A stretch of 5,533 nt of DNA, taken from positions 1-5,533 of the forward strand of contig JAXDIE010000063.1 of NCBI GenBank assembly GCA_034664165.1. Direction: 5' to 3'. The notes beneath the pieces were generated by a model that saw only the letters and a program-made list of their open reading frames with translations, made no database searches and was not told where the DNA came from. A program made the translations under genes and the position numbers. The DNA is from JACCVG01 sp034664165. Lineage in GTDB: Bacteria; Actinomycetota; Thermoleophilia; Solirubrobacterales; Thermoleophilaceae. The first letter of the stretch is position 1, and the number at the start of each line of letters is the position of its first letter. Positions 1 through 5,317 of the stretch are shown here, piece by piece.

Positions 1-176
1 GCCACGAGCAGGTTCAGGTCAGTCGAGGCCAACCCGGCGCCCTCGGCGGGAAACAGCAGGAAGATGAATCCGCTGACCACCACTACTCCCGCGACGTTTG
101 AGAGGTTCGCCGCGAGGTTGCTGCGCCGGAGCGTGCGCATGGCAAGCTCCACCTGGGCCTGGTGATCGGCGCTCAT
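1..176 (-). CDS. Partial small membrane protein of unknown function, C-terminus beyond left edge
   Basis: An open frame on the minus strand starts at the ATG at 176-174 and stays open to the window edge, giving 58 residues that begin MSADHQAQVELAMRTLRR. The first 20 or so residues are polar and end in a basic TLRR stretch. One hydrophobic segment follows at about residues 24-43, containing VVVVSGFIFLLF, then a small/polar region with PAEGAG. This fits a single-pass or first-of-several membrane helix with a basic cytoplasmic N-terminus. The start is supported by an ATGA overlap with the stop of the upstream minus-strand gene (TGA at 175-173), a typical translational-coupling arrangement. No convincing Shine-Dalgarno sequence precedes it, in keeping with coupling. 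I do not recognise the family, and the missing C-terminus may hold the informative part. The frame is probably real because of the coherent membrane segment, the codon use and the exact overlap. Confidence 0.6.
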   Translation of the reverse strand, partial: MSADHQAQVELAMRTLRRSNLAANLSNVAGVVVVSGFIFLLFPAEGAGLASTDLNLLV

Positions 177-460
177 CGGTACACGAGGAAGGCCATCGCC
201 GGCACTGCAAACGTCGCCACGACCACCATCGTGATGCCCGCGATCTGGGTCGGCTTGGACTTGGTGACCCGCCCGAGGGCGAGGATCAGCCAGCCGGCGA
301 CGCCCAGAATTATCAGCGGGATGAAGTTGGGCCCGTTGTCCGGGAAGTTGGTCGGCAACTGCCCGAAAGTATCCTTCAGGGCGGTGGCGCCCGAGCCCAA
401 CAACGTCGAGGAGGTCCGCACCGGCCTGCAGGAGGCCGGATATCTCGCGGACGAGAACAT
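173..460 (-). CDS. Small two-helix membrane protein of unknown function (start uncertain)
   Basis: The C-terminal 60 residues form a convincing small membrane protein. A polar lead (QLPTNFPDNGPN) precedes helix 1 at about residues 46-62 of the longest form (FIPLIILGVAGWLILAL). A basic/polar loop (GRVTKSKPTQ) follows, then helix 2 at about 73-92 and a Tyr-Arg C-terminus. The only ATG is at 460, giving 95 residues, but its first 25 or so residues look like a shadow of the opposite-strand ATPase gene, which probably begins at 384. Shorter alternatives are GTG at 421 (82 aa) or TTG at 358 (61 aa). The TTG lies 7 bases after a minus-strand TACTTT that could be a -10 box. The stop overlaps the start of the next minus-strand gene as ATGA, so the two are probably one transcript and may act together in the membrane. 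I do not recognise the family and assign no function. Confidence 0.6.
   Translation of the reverse strand: MFSSARYPASCRPVRTSSTLLGSGATALKDTFGQLPTNFPDNGPNFIPLIILGVAGWLILALGRVTKSKPTQIAGITMVVVATFAVPAMAFLVYR
348..384 (+). promoter_or_regulatory. Candidate leaderless promoter of the MoxR/CoxE genes
   Basis: TTGGTC at 348-353 and TATCCT at 370-375 are separated by 16 bases and resemble the -35 and -10 hexamers of a housekeeping sigma factor. The -10 ends 8 bases before the GTG at 384, the spacing expected if transcription starts at or next to the start codon. That start has no Shine-Dalgarno sequence. The site lies inside or just ahead of the divergent minus-strand gene. This is motif reading only, and -10-like hexamers also arise by chance. 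Confidence 0.3.
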
Positions 461-1262
461 CGCCCTTGTCTCATTTCTGGCTCAGCGGCTGGGCAAGCCG
501 GTGCTGGTGGAAGGCCCGGCTGGGGTCGGCAAGACCGAGCTGGCGAAGGCGCTTTCACGGGCGACCGGGCGTGAGCTGATCAGGCTCCAGTGCTACGAGG
601 GTCTCGACGAGGCCAAGGCCCTCTACGAATGGAACTACCGCAAGCAGCTGCTGCGGATCCAGACCGAGGCGAACGACGCCGGCTGGGACAAGGTCCAGGA
701 CGACATCTTCGGCGAGGAGTTCCTGCTGGAGCGCCCGCTCATGCGCGCGATCGCCTCAAAGGAGCCGGTCGTGCTCCTGATCGACGAGATCGACAAGACC
801 GACCAGGAGTTCGAGGCCATGTTGCTCGAGGTTCTCTCCGACTTCCAGATCTCGATCCCGGAGATGGGCCGGATCGAGTCGACCACGCATCCGCTGGTGC
901 TCCTGACCTCGAACAACTCTCGCGAGCTGACCGAGGCGCTCAAGCGCCGCTGCCTCTACCTCTGGCTCGATTACCCCGACGTCGAGCGCGAGCTGCAGAT
1001 CGTCCAGCTGCACGCGCCCGAGCTGGATGGCGCGGTGGCGCGCCGCTTGGTCGAGGTCGTGCAGATGGTCCGTGAGCTGGACCTCAAGAAGCCGCCGTCG
1101 ATCGCGGAGTCGATCGACTGGGCGCGCGCGCTGATCCTGCTGGGTGCCACCGACATCGATGAAGACATGCTCAAGCAGACGATGTCGATCATCGTCAAGC
1201 ACCGCACCGATCTCGACATCGTGGCCGAGCGCGCCGGCGTGAAGCTCGCATCGATGACCTGA
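384..1262 (+). CDS. MoxR-family AAA+ ATPase (CoxD-like)
   Basis: This is a 292-residue AAA+ ATPase of the MoxR group. Members pair with VWA-domain proteins and use ATP to remodel or activate client enzymes; CoxD is the relative needed for maturation of the Mo/Cu site of CO dehydrogenase. Numbered from the GTG at 384, Walker A is GPAGVGKT at 44-51, Walker B is VVLLIDEID at 129-137, sensor 1 is TSNN at 175-178, and a likely arginine-finger pair (KRR) is at 187-189. The conserved segment LIRLQCYEGLDEA at 65-77 is typical of this family. A helical lid domain fills the remainder. I chose GTG because family members begin about ten residues before the EEV/GYLA region, and the same frame upstream (from 162) is antisense to the membrane-protein gene. 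No Shine-Dalgarno sequence is visible, so the mRNA may be leaderless. The TGA overlaps the next gene's ATG by one base. The protein is cytoplasmic and its client is unknown. Confidence 0.93.
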   Translation: MAPEPNNVEEVRTGLQEAGYLADENIALVSFLAQRLGKPVLVEGPAGVGKTELAKALSRATGRELIRLQCYEGLDEAKALYEWNYRKQLLRIQTEANDAGWDKVQDDIFGEEFLLERPLMRAIASKEPVVLLIDEIDKTDQEFEAMLLEVLSDFQISIPEMGRIESTTHPLVLLTSNNSRELTEALKRRCLYLWLDYPDVERELQIVQLHAPELDGAVARRLVEVVQMVRELDLKKPPSIAESIDWARALILLGATDIDEDMLKQTMSIIVKHRTDLDIVAERAGVKLASMT

Positions 1263-2644
1263 TGCCGGAGGTCGGCCCCGCCGGCTTCAGCGCCCGCGTG
1301 CTCGAGCTCGCGGATGAGTTGAGGCGCGAGGGCATGGCGGTCGGGACCTCTGAGCTGCTCGACGCGTTCGAGGCGCTGAGCCTGATCAGCTGGAACGAGC
1401 AGGACGACTTCAGGGCGGCGCTGGCGGCAACGCTTGCCAAGTCCCCCGAGGATCGCCGTGTCTTCGACCTGGTCTTCGACCGCTTCTTCTTCCGCGCGGT
1501 CGAGCGCGAGGCCATGAACCAGGGAGTGAAGGAGCAGGGCGAGGACGGCGGCGGGCAGCCAGGTGGCGACCAGCTGGACCTGGAGGCGCTGCGCGAGGCG
1601 ATCCGCCAGGCCATCCGCGACGGCAGCGAGAGCGAGATGCGCGATATGGCGCGCCTGGCCATCGCGGCCTTCGGCCGCCAGGGCGAGGGCTCCGGCGTGA
1701 TCGGGGTCGACGTCCAGCGCATCCGCCGCACCCTCGGCCTCAAGGGCGAAGGCCAGCCCGCGCCGGGCGCCGAGCCCGACCCCGACGCCGTGCCGCGGGA
1801 GCGGCTGCGCGAGTTCGAGCGCCATCTGCGCCGGGAGCTGGAGCGCCAGAGCATCGAGCGCACCCAGTCGCTGCCCCCGGCCCGCCCGCTCCAGGAGTTC
1901 GACAGGGCGCTGCCCAGCGGCCCGCTGCAGGACCTGGCCGCGGTGCACCGGGTCGTGGCCCAGCTCAAGCGCCGCCTGGCCACGCAGGGCCGCCAGAACC
2001 GCGGGCAGAACCGCCAGTCGGCGATCGACGTGCGGGCCACCATGCGCGCATCGCTGGAGACGGGCGGCGTGCCCGTGCAGCTCAAGTTCAAGCCGCGCCG
2101 CCCGCGCCGCCCGGAGCTCTACGTGCTCTGCGACGTCTCGACCAGCGTCACCAGCGCCAGCGTGTTCTTCCTCTCCGTGCTGCACGCGCTGCACGACAGC
2201 TTCCGCAAGCTCAGGACCTTCGTCTTCGTCGAGCGGATCTCGGAGGTCAGCGACGTGTTCGAGCGCGAGCGCTCATTCGCCGCCGTCTCGCACGCGATCG
2301 CCACCGACGCCGGTGTGGCCGATGTGTCGGGGTACACCGACTACGGCCGCGTCTGGCTGGAGTTCCTGGACAAGGTGATGGACGATCTGGACCCGCGATC
2401 CACGGTGATCGTGCTGGGGGACGCGCGGACCAATGGGCGTGACCCGTTCGAGAAGGCCTTCGGCGCGGTGTCCGAGCGGGCCGGGCGCACCTTCTGGCTG
2501 AACCCCGAGCCGATGCTCTACTGGAACTACGGCGACTCGGTGATGCAGGCCTACGAGCCCTACTGCGACGGCGTCTTCGAGTGCTGGACCACTCGTCAGC
2601 TGGAGGGCTTCGTGAAAGCCCTCGCCGACGTGAAAATCGGCTAG
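1262..2644 (+). CDS. CoxE-like VWA-domain protein, partner of the MoxR ATPase
   Basis: This 460-residue protein has the layout of the VWA CoxE-like family. Residues 8-85 form the N-terminal helical domain (ARVLELADELRREGMAVG, then the DRRVFDLVFDRFFF region). A charged, Gly/Gln/Arg-rich middle of low complexity spans about 85-255. The VWA domain runs from about 284 to 455. The metal-ion-dependent adhesion site looks intact: D291-x-S293-x-S295 after the strand ELYVLC, a candidate threonine T359 in GYTDYG, and D387 in VIVLGDART. There is no signal peptide or membrane helix, so it should be cytoplasmic. Its ATG shares one base with the stop of the AAA+ gene (TGATG), implying tight translational coupling and a complex of fixed stoichiometry. 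In known pairs the VWA protein recruits the client for the ATPase. No client gene lies in the window, so the substrate is open. Similarity to CoxE does not prove a role in CO oxidation. Confidence 0.92.
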   Translation: MPEVGPAGFSARVLELADELRREGMAVGTSELLDAFEALSLISWNEQDDFRAALAATLAKSPEDRRVFDLVFDRFFFRAVEREAMNQGVKEQGEDGGGQPGGDQLDLEALREAIRQAIRDGSESEMRDMARLAIAAFGRQGEGSGVIGVDVQRIRRTLGLKGEGQPAPGAEPDPDAVPRERLREFERHLRRELERQSIERTQSLPPARPLQEFDRALPSGPLQDLAAVHRVVAQLKRRLATQGRQNRGQNRQSAIDVRATMRASLETGGVPVQLKFKPRRPRRPELYVLCDVSTSVTSASVFFLSVLHALHDSFRKLRTFVFVERISEVSDVFERERSFAAVSHAIATDAGVADVSGYTDYGRVWLEFLDKVMDDLDPRSTVIVLGDARTNGRDPFEKAFGAVSERAGRTFWLNPEPMLYWNYGDSVMQAYEPYCDGVFECWTTRQLEGFVKALADVKIG

Positions 2645-2654
2645 GCTCGCGGCG
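2642..2654 (+). promoter_or_regulatory. Possible -10 box for leaderless transcription of the CHRD/RTX gene
   Basis: TAGGCT at 2642-2647 fits TANNNT and ends exactly 7 bases before the ATG at 2655, the usual geometry of leaderless actinobacterial starts. No Shine-Dalgarno sequence precedes this ATG. There is no clear -35 hexamer, and the TA comes from the stop codon of the preceding gene, so chance is a real possibility. Read-through from the upstream operon is the alternative. Confidence 0.22.
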
Positions 2655-4454
2655 ATGAGATCGTCGAAAGGAATCGGCGCCGCCCTTGTGCTCGCGAGCC
2701 TGGCTCTGGCCGCGCCGGCGCAGGCCGCGGTTACGTCAACCACCGTGGGACTGCCAACCATGACCGGCGACGCGGCGAACGACACCATCAGGATCAGCTC
2801 GGCTCCGGGCTCGGGCAAGCTCAGACACAACCTGGTCGGTGGCGCGTTCAACAGTCCCACCGACTTCGACACCCTCCAGGCGGGTGACCAGGAGCTGACG
2901 AATGTCGCCGGGACCCAGCTCATCATCATCGGTGGTGACGGAGACGACGTGGTGGAGATCGGGGCCACGCCCCCGGCGACCGACCGGGTCGATGCCACCA
3001 TCTCCGTCGACGGAGGCAACAACGACGATGAGCTGAACGTCTACGGCCTCGAGACGGCCGACACGGTGACGCTGCAGGCCGGCTCGATCACCGGGCTGAC
3101 CGGGGCCCCCGTGGCCTTCTTCCCCGGCACCGACAGGCCACAGGTCTTTACCAATGGCGGGAACGACCAGGTCACCGCCCAGGCCGTCACGACGACTTCG
3201 GTCTACGGCGGCGGGGACAATGACACGCTCGCCCTGCCGGACGGAACCGGTGTGAAGAAGTTCCACGGCGAGACAGGCACCGACACGCTCGATTACAGCG
3301 CCCGCACCACGGCCGTCACGATCGGCCCGCCGACCCAGGCCTACTTCGTAGCGAGCCTGGACGGGGCTCAGCAGGTCCCGCCGGCGGTGACGGCCAGGAC
3401 CGGGATCGGACAGCTCATCTACGACATGGTCGCCAACAAGTTCACCTACAGCCTCTTCCTCCAGGGGTTTGCTCCGGCCGACGTGAGCGATTCACATATC
3501 CACTCCGCCCCGGCAGGTACGAATGGCTCCGTGATCTTTCCGATCGGCCCCGGAGCCGGCTACACAGCTGTCGGCCCCAACCTGTTCAAGGTCGATGGGC
3601 CGGTCTCCGCCCCGGTCCCCTCGGACATCACCGAACCGGTGCTGAGGGCAGGCAACCTCTACTTCAACGTCCACAATTCGGCCGGCGGCTTCCCGAACGG
3701 GGAGATACGCGGCCAGATCGGCCTCGACCAGTCCAACAAGTACGTCCGCCCCTCGACCAGCGTGACCACCGGGACCGTTGGCGTCGAGAGTGTGATCGGC
3801 AGCTCTGCAGGTGACACGATCAACGGGATCCCGGTAGCCGAGACCATCGATGGCGGGCCCGGCGCAGACACCATCGAGGGCGATGACGGGAACGACACGC
3901 TGACCGGCGGCGGCGGCGCCGACACCGTGCGCGGCGGGCTCGGGGACGACACCTTGAACGGCGGCGACGGGGTAACCGACGCCGAGCTCAACTGCGGTGG
4001 CGGCACCGACGTCCTCAACCGGGACGTCGCGGCAGTCGATCCCGACTCGATCATCAGCGGCTGCGAGACGGTGAACCCCGCAACGGCGGCTCCCGATACG
4101 ACCGCCAAGGTGACCGACCCGGCGCCCAAGGCCAGCGGGAAGAAGAAGATCGTCCTGGACACGGGCAGCACCGCCACGTGCCCGAGGGACGCCACCTCGG
4201 CCTGCACGCTGACGGCCAGCGCCACGGCCTCGGTGCCCGCGTCGAAGAAGCGCAGGAAGCTCAAGCTGGCCTCGCTGACGCTGACGATCAACCCGGGCGC
4301 GTCACAGCCGGTCGTGCTCACGGCGTCGAAGAAGGCGTCGAAGAAGTTCAGGGCGGCTGGACGGGTCCCGGTGACGTTCATCATCGACCTCACTGCACCG
4401 GGCGGCCAGCCGGCGTCGACCTCCAAGACGGTCAAGCTCAAGCCGCCCAAGTAA
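2655..4454 (+). CDS. Secreted calcium-binding-repeat (RTX-type) protein with CHRD domain
   Basis: This 599-residue exported protein begins with a clear Sec signal peptide: basic MRSSK, a hydrophobic core to about residue 20, and a likely cut after AQA at 22-24. Residues about 90-215 hold degenerate RTX-like Gly/Asp motifs (GGDGDD at 93-98, GGGDNDTL at 185-192, GETGTDTLDYSA at 205-216). Residues about 228-356 form a complete CHRD domain with DGAQQVPP at 236-243, HIH at 281-283, NVH at 338-340 and GEIRGQI at 349-355. Residues 382-435 contain six tandem nonapeptides, the last four canonical. C447 and C470 may form a disulphide. The C-terminal region (about 495-599) is Lys-rich and beta-prone, with C509 and C517. 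RTX repeats bind calcium and fold outside the cell; the CHRD role in bacteria is unknown. There is no LPXTG motif or C-terminal anchor helix. Its start lies 10 bases after the CoxE-like stop, so co-transcription is possible. No enzymatic domain was recognised. Confidence 0.9.
   Translation: MRSSKGIGAALVLASLALAAPAQAAVTSTTVGLPTMTGDAANDTIRISSAPGSGKLRHNLVGGAFNSPTDFDTLQAGDQELTNVAGTQLIIIGGDGDDVVEIGATPPATDRVDATISVDGGNNDDELNVYGLETADTVTLQAGSITGLTGAPVAFFPGTDRPQVFTNGGNDQVTAQAVTTTSVYGGGDNDTLALPDGTGVKKFHGETGTDTLDYSARTTAVTIGPPTQAYFVASLDGAQQVPPAVTARTGIGQLIYDMVANKFTYSLFLQGFAPADVSDSHIHSAPAGTNGSVIFPIGPGAGYTAVGPNLFKVDGPVSAPVPSDITEPVLRAGNLYFNVHNSAGGFPNGEIRGQIGLDQSNKYVRPSTSVTTGTVGVESVIGSSAGDTINGIPVAETIDGGPGADTIEGDDGNDTLTGGGGADTVRGGLGDDTLNGGDGVTDAELNCGGGTDVLNRDVAAVDPDSIISGCETVNPATAAPDTTAKVTDPAPKASGKKKIVLDTGSTATCPRDATSACTLTASATASVPASKKRRKLKLASLTLTINPGASQPVVLTASKKASKKFRAAGRVPVTFIIDLTAPGGQPASTSKTVKLKPPK
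3798..3959 (+). repeat. Six tandem RTX-type nonapeptide repeats (27 bp units) within the CHRD protein
   Basis: Residues 382-435 of the secreted protein divide into six nine-residue units. The first two (GSSAGDTIN, GIPVAETID) are degenerate. The next four (GGPGADTIE, GDDGNDTLT, GGGGADTVR, GGLGDDTLN) fit the GGxGxDxUx calcium-binding consensus, where U is a large hydrophobic residue. The DNA copies have diverged, so this is an old protein-level repeat and not a recent tandem duplication. Confidence 0.85.
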
Positions 4455-4457
4455 CCT
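4452..4457 (+). promoter_or_regulatory. Possible -10 box for the TPP-riboswitch transcript
   Basis: TAACCT at 4452-4457 fits TANNNT and would place a transcription start near 4463-4465, just ahead of the riboswitch G-run. It overlaps the TAA stop of the CHRD/RTX gene, and the best -35 match (CGGTCA at 4429-4434) is weak. Only 16 bases separate that stop from the first conserved aptamer bases (4471), so a dedicated promoter must lie in or at the end of the preceding gene, unless the genes are co-transcribed. Confidence 0.25.
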
Positions 4458-4460
4458 TGG

Positions 4461-4558
4461 CGCGAACAGGGGGGCTCGCGGAAGCGGGCTGAGATAGCGC
4501 CCAGGAGACCGGCGCTGACCCTACGAACCTGGTCGAGGTAATCCTCGCGGAGGGAGCG
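4461..4558 (+). ncRNA. TPP riboswitch (THI element) controlling the downstream ABC transporter
   Basis: The conserved TPP aptamer core is visible. P2 pairs the G-run (4470-4473) with CCC (4519-4521). P3 is a six-pair stem, 4474-4479 with 4484-4489, closed by a GGAA tetraloop. The pyrimidine-sensing motif CUGAGA is at 4489-4494. An optional P3a hairpin pairs AGCGCC (4496-4501) with GGCGCU (4511-4516). ACCCU/GAACCUG matches the consensus at 4518-4531. P4 pairs CUACG (4521-4525) with CGGAG (4548-4552) across one A/G mismatch. P5 pairs CGAGG (4534-4538) with CCUCG (4543-4547) around a UAAU loop, next to the pyrophosphate-sensing side. The Shine-Dalgarno GGAGG (4549-4553) lies in the 3' strand of P4, five bases from the ATG, so TPP binding should hide it and block translation. 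No terminator hairpin follows. P1 is poorly defined: only CGC (4461-4463) with GCG (4556-4558). Confidence 0.93.
4549..4553 (+). promoter_or_regulatory. Shine-Dalgarno sequence of the transporter ATPase gene, inside the riboswitch
   Basis: GGAGG lies five bases before the ATG at 4559, an optimal spacing and the strongest ribosome binding site in the window. It overlaps the conserved GGAGGGA 3' end of the TPP aptamer, and four of its five bases are in the P4 helix, so the site is exposed only when the aptamer is unfolded. It fixes the gene start. Confidence 0.8.
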
Positions 4559-5317
4559 ATGCAACTCACGGGCGTCAGCCGCACCTATCCGCCCGTCGGG
4601 CGGCGGGGCGAACCGGTGAGGGCTCTGGCATCGCTGGACCTGCAGGTCTCCCCCGGGGAGGTCGTGGCGGTCGTGGGCCCCTCGGGCTGCGGCAAATCGA
4701 CGCTGCTCGAGCTGGTCGCCGGGCTGCAGGAGCCCGACGAAGGCCAGGTGACCGTCTCCGGGGCGGCGGCGCCGGCGGACCGGATGGCCGCCTGCTCCTA
4801 CATGCCCCAGCGGGACCTGCTGCTGCCGTGGCGCGACGCGCTGGGCAACGCGGCTCTGGCCCTCGAGTGCGCCGGCGTGCCCGGAACGGAAGCCAGGGCG
4901 AAGGCACATCCGCTGTTCGAGCGCTTCGGCCTGGCCGAGTTCGAGCGCACCCCGCCGGCGGGGTTGTCGGGCGGCATGCGGCAGCGGGTGGCGTTCATGC
5001 GGGCGATCCTTCCCGGCCGCCCGTTCCTGTTGCTCGACGAGCCGTTCGCGTCACTCGACTCGATCACGCGTGCATCGATGCAGGAGTGGCTGGCGGCCGC
5101 ACTCGCGGCCGAGCCGCGCACCGTGCTCGCCGTGACCCACGACGTGGAGGAGGCGCTGTTCCTGGCCGATCGGGTGGCGGTCATGTCGCCGCGGCCGGGC
5201 CGGATGGTGGCCCAGTTCGAAGTGCCGTTCCCGCGGCCGCGCCCGCGGCGCCAGACCGTGACCGACCCGGCCTTCGTCGCCCTGCGGGAACAGGCCCTGA
5301 AGGCGCTCGAGGCATGA
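4559..5317 (+). CDS. thiZ: ABC transporter ATP-binding protein, thiamine/HMP-precursor importer (ThiZ-like)
   Basis: This 252-residue ABC ATPase is of the nitrate/taurine/HMP import type. It drives uptake through the membrane permease encoded next. The motifs are complete: Walker A GPSGCGKST at 40-48, Q-loop Q84 in YMPQRDLLLPW, signature LSGGMRQR at 136-143, Walker B FLLLDE at 156-161, D-loop SLD at 165-167 and switch histidine H194 in VTHD. The LLPW segment after the Q-loop is common in the NitT/TauT subfamily, which includes ThiZ of the ThiXYZ hydroxymethylpyrimidine transporter. The sequence alone cannot fix the substrate. The TPP riboswitch ending at its start codon points to thiamine or a thiamine precursor, and HMP is the best guess. 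The start has an excellent Shine-Dalgarno sequence held in the aptamer. The stop overlaps the permease start by ATGA. A ThiY-like binding protein is expected downstream, outside the window. Confidence 0.9.
   Translation: MQLTGVSRTYPPVGRRGEPVRALASLDLQVSPGEVVAVVGPSGCGKSTLLELVAGLQEPDEGQVTVSGAAAPADRMAACSYMPQRDLLLPWRDALGNAALALECAGVPGTEARAKAHPLFERFGLAEFERTPPAGLSGGMRQRVAFMRAILPGRPFLLLDEPFASLDSITRASMQEWLAAALAAEPRTVLAVTHDVEEALFLADRVAVMSPRPGRMVAQFEVPFPRPRPRRQTVTDPAFVALREQALKALEA

Noticed and set aside
162..383. N-terminal extension of the AAA+ ATPase to an ATG at 162 (366-residue form)
   Set aside because: The added 74 residues are the antisense of the membrane-protein gene and do not resemble a MoxR N-terminus. 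Family members begin close to the GYLA region, which fits the GTG at 384.
971..2194. 407-residue open frame on the minus strand opposite the ATPase and VWA genes
   Set aside because: It lies antisense to two well-supported genes. Its translation is an Ala/Arg/Leu/His-rich low-complexity sequence of the type produced by GC-rich codon shadows, with no motif.
384..2644. Assignment of the AAA+/VWA pair as an anti-phage or novel defence system
   Set aside because: MoxR-VWA pairs are widespread housekeeping or maturation modules. No nuclease, protease or other effector accompanies them here and there are no mobile-element signs.
3798..3959. 27-bp periodicity considered as a CRISPR-like or tandem DNA repeat
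   Set aside because: The period is exactly nine codons, the DNA units are diverged and the conservation is at protein level, as expected for RTX nonapeptides. There are no spacers.
2655..4454. Interpretation of the RTX-type protein as a pore-forming toxin or protease
   Set aside because: It has an N-terminal Sec signal instead of a C-terminal type I secretion signal, and no hydrophobic pore region or HExxH motif. RTX repeats alone do not imply toxicity.
4455..4558. Intrinsic terminator between the CHRD gene and the transporter, or as riboswitch expression platform
   Set aside because: The hairpins present (P3, P3a, P5) belong to the aptamer, and none is followed by a T-run.
3659..4909. 416-residue open frame on the minus strand across the CHRD gene, the riboswitch and the ATPase gene
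   Set aside because: It spans a structured RNA and two genes with clear motifs. Its Ser/Pro/Val repetition mirrors the Gly/Asp repeats on the other strand.
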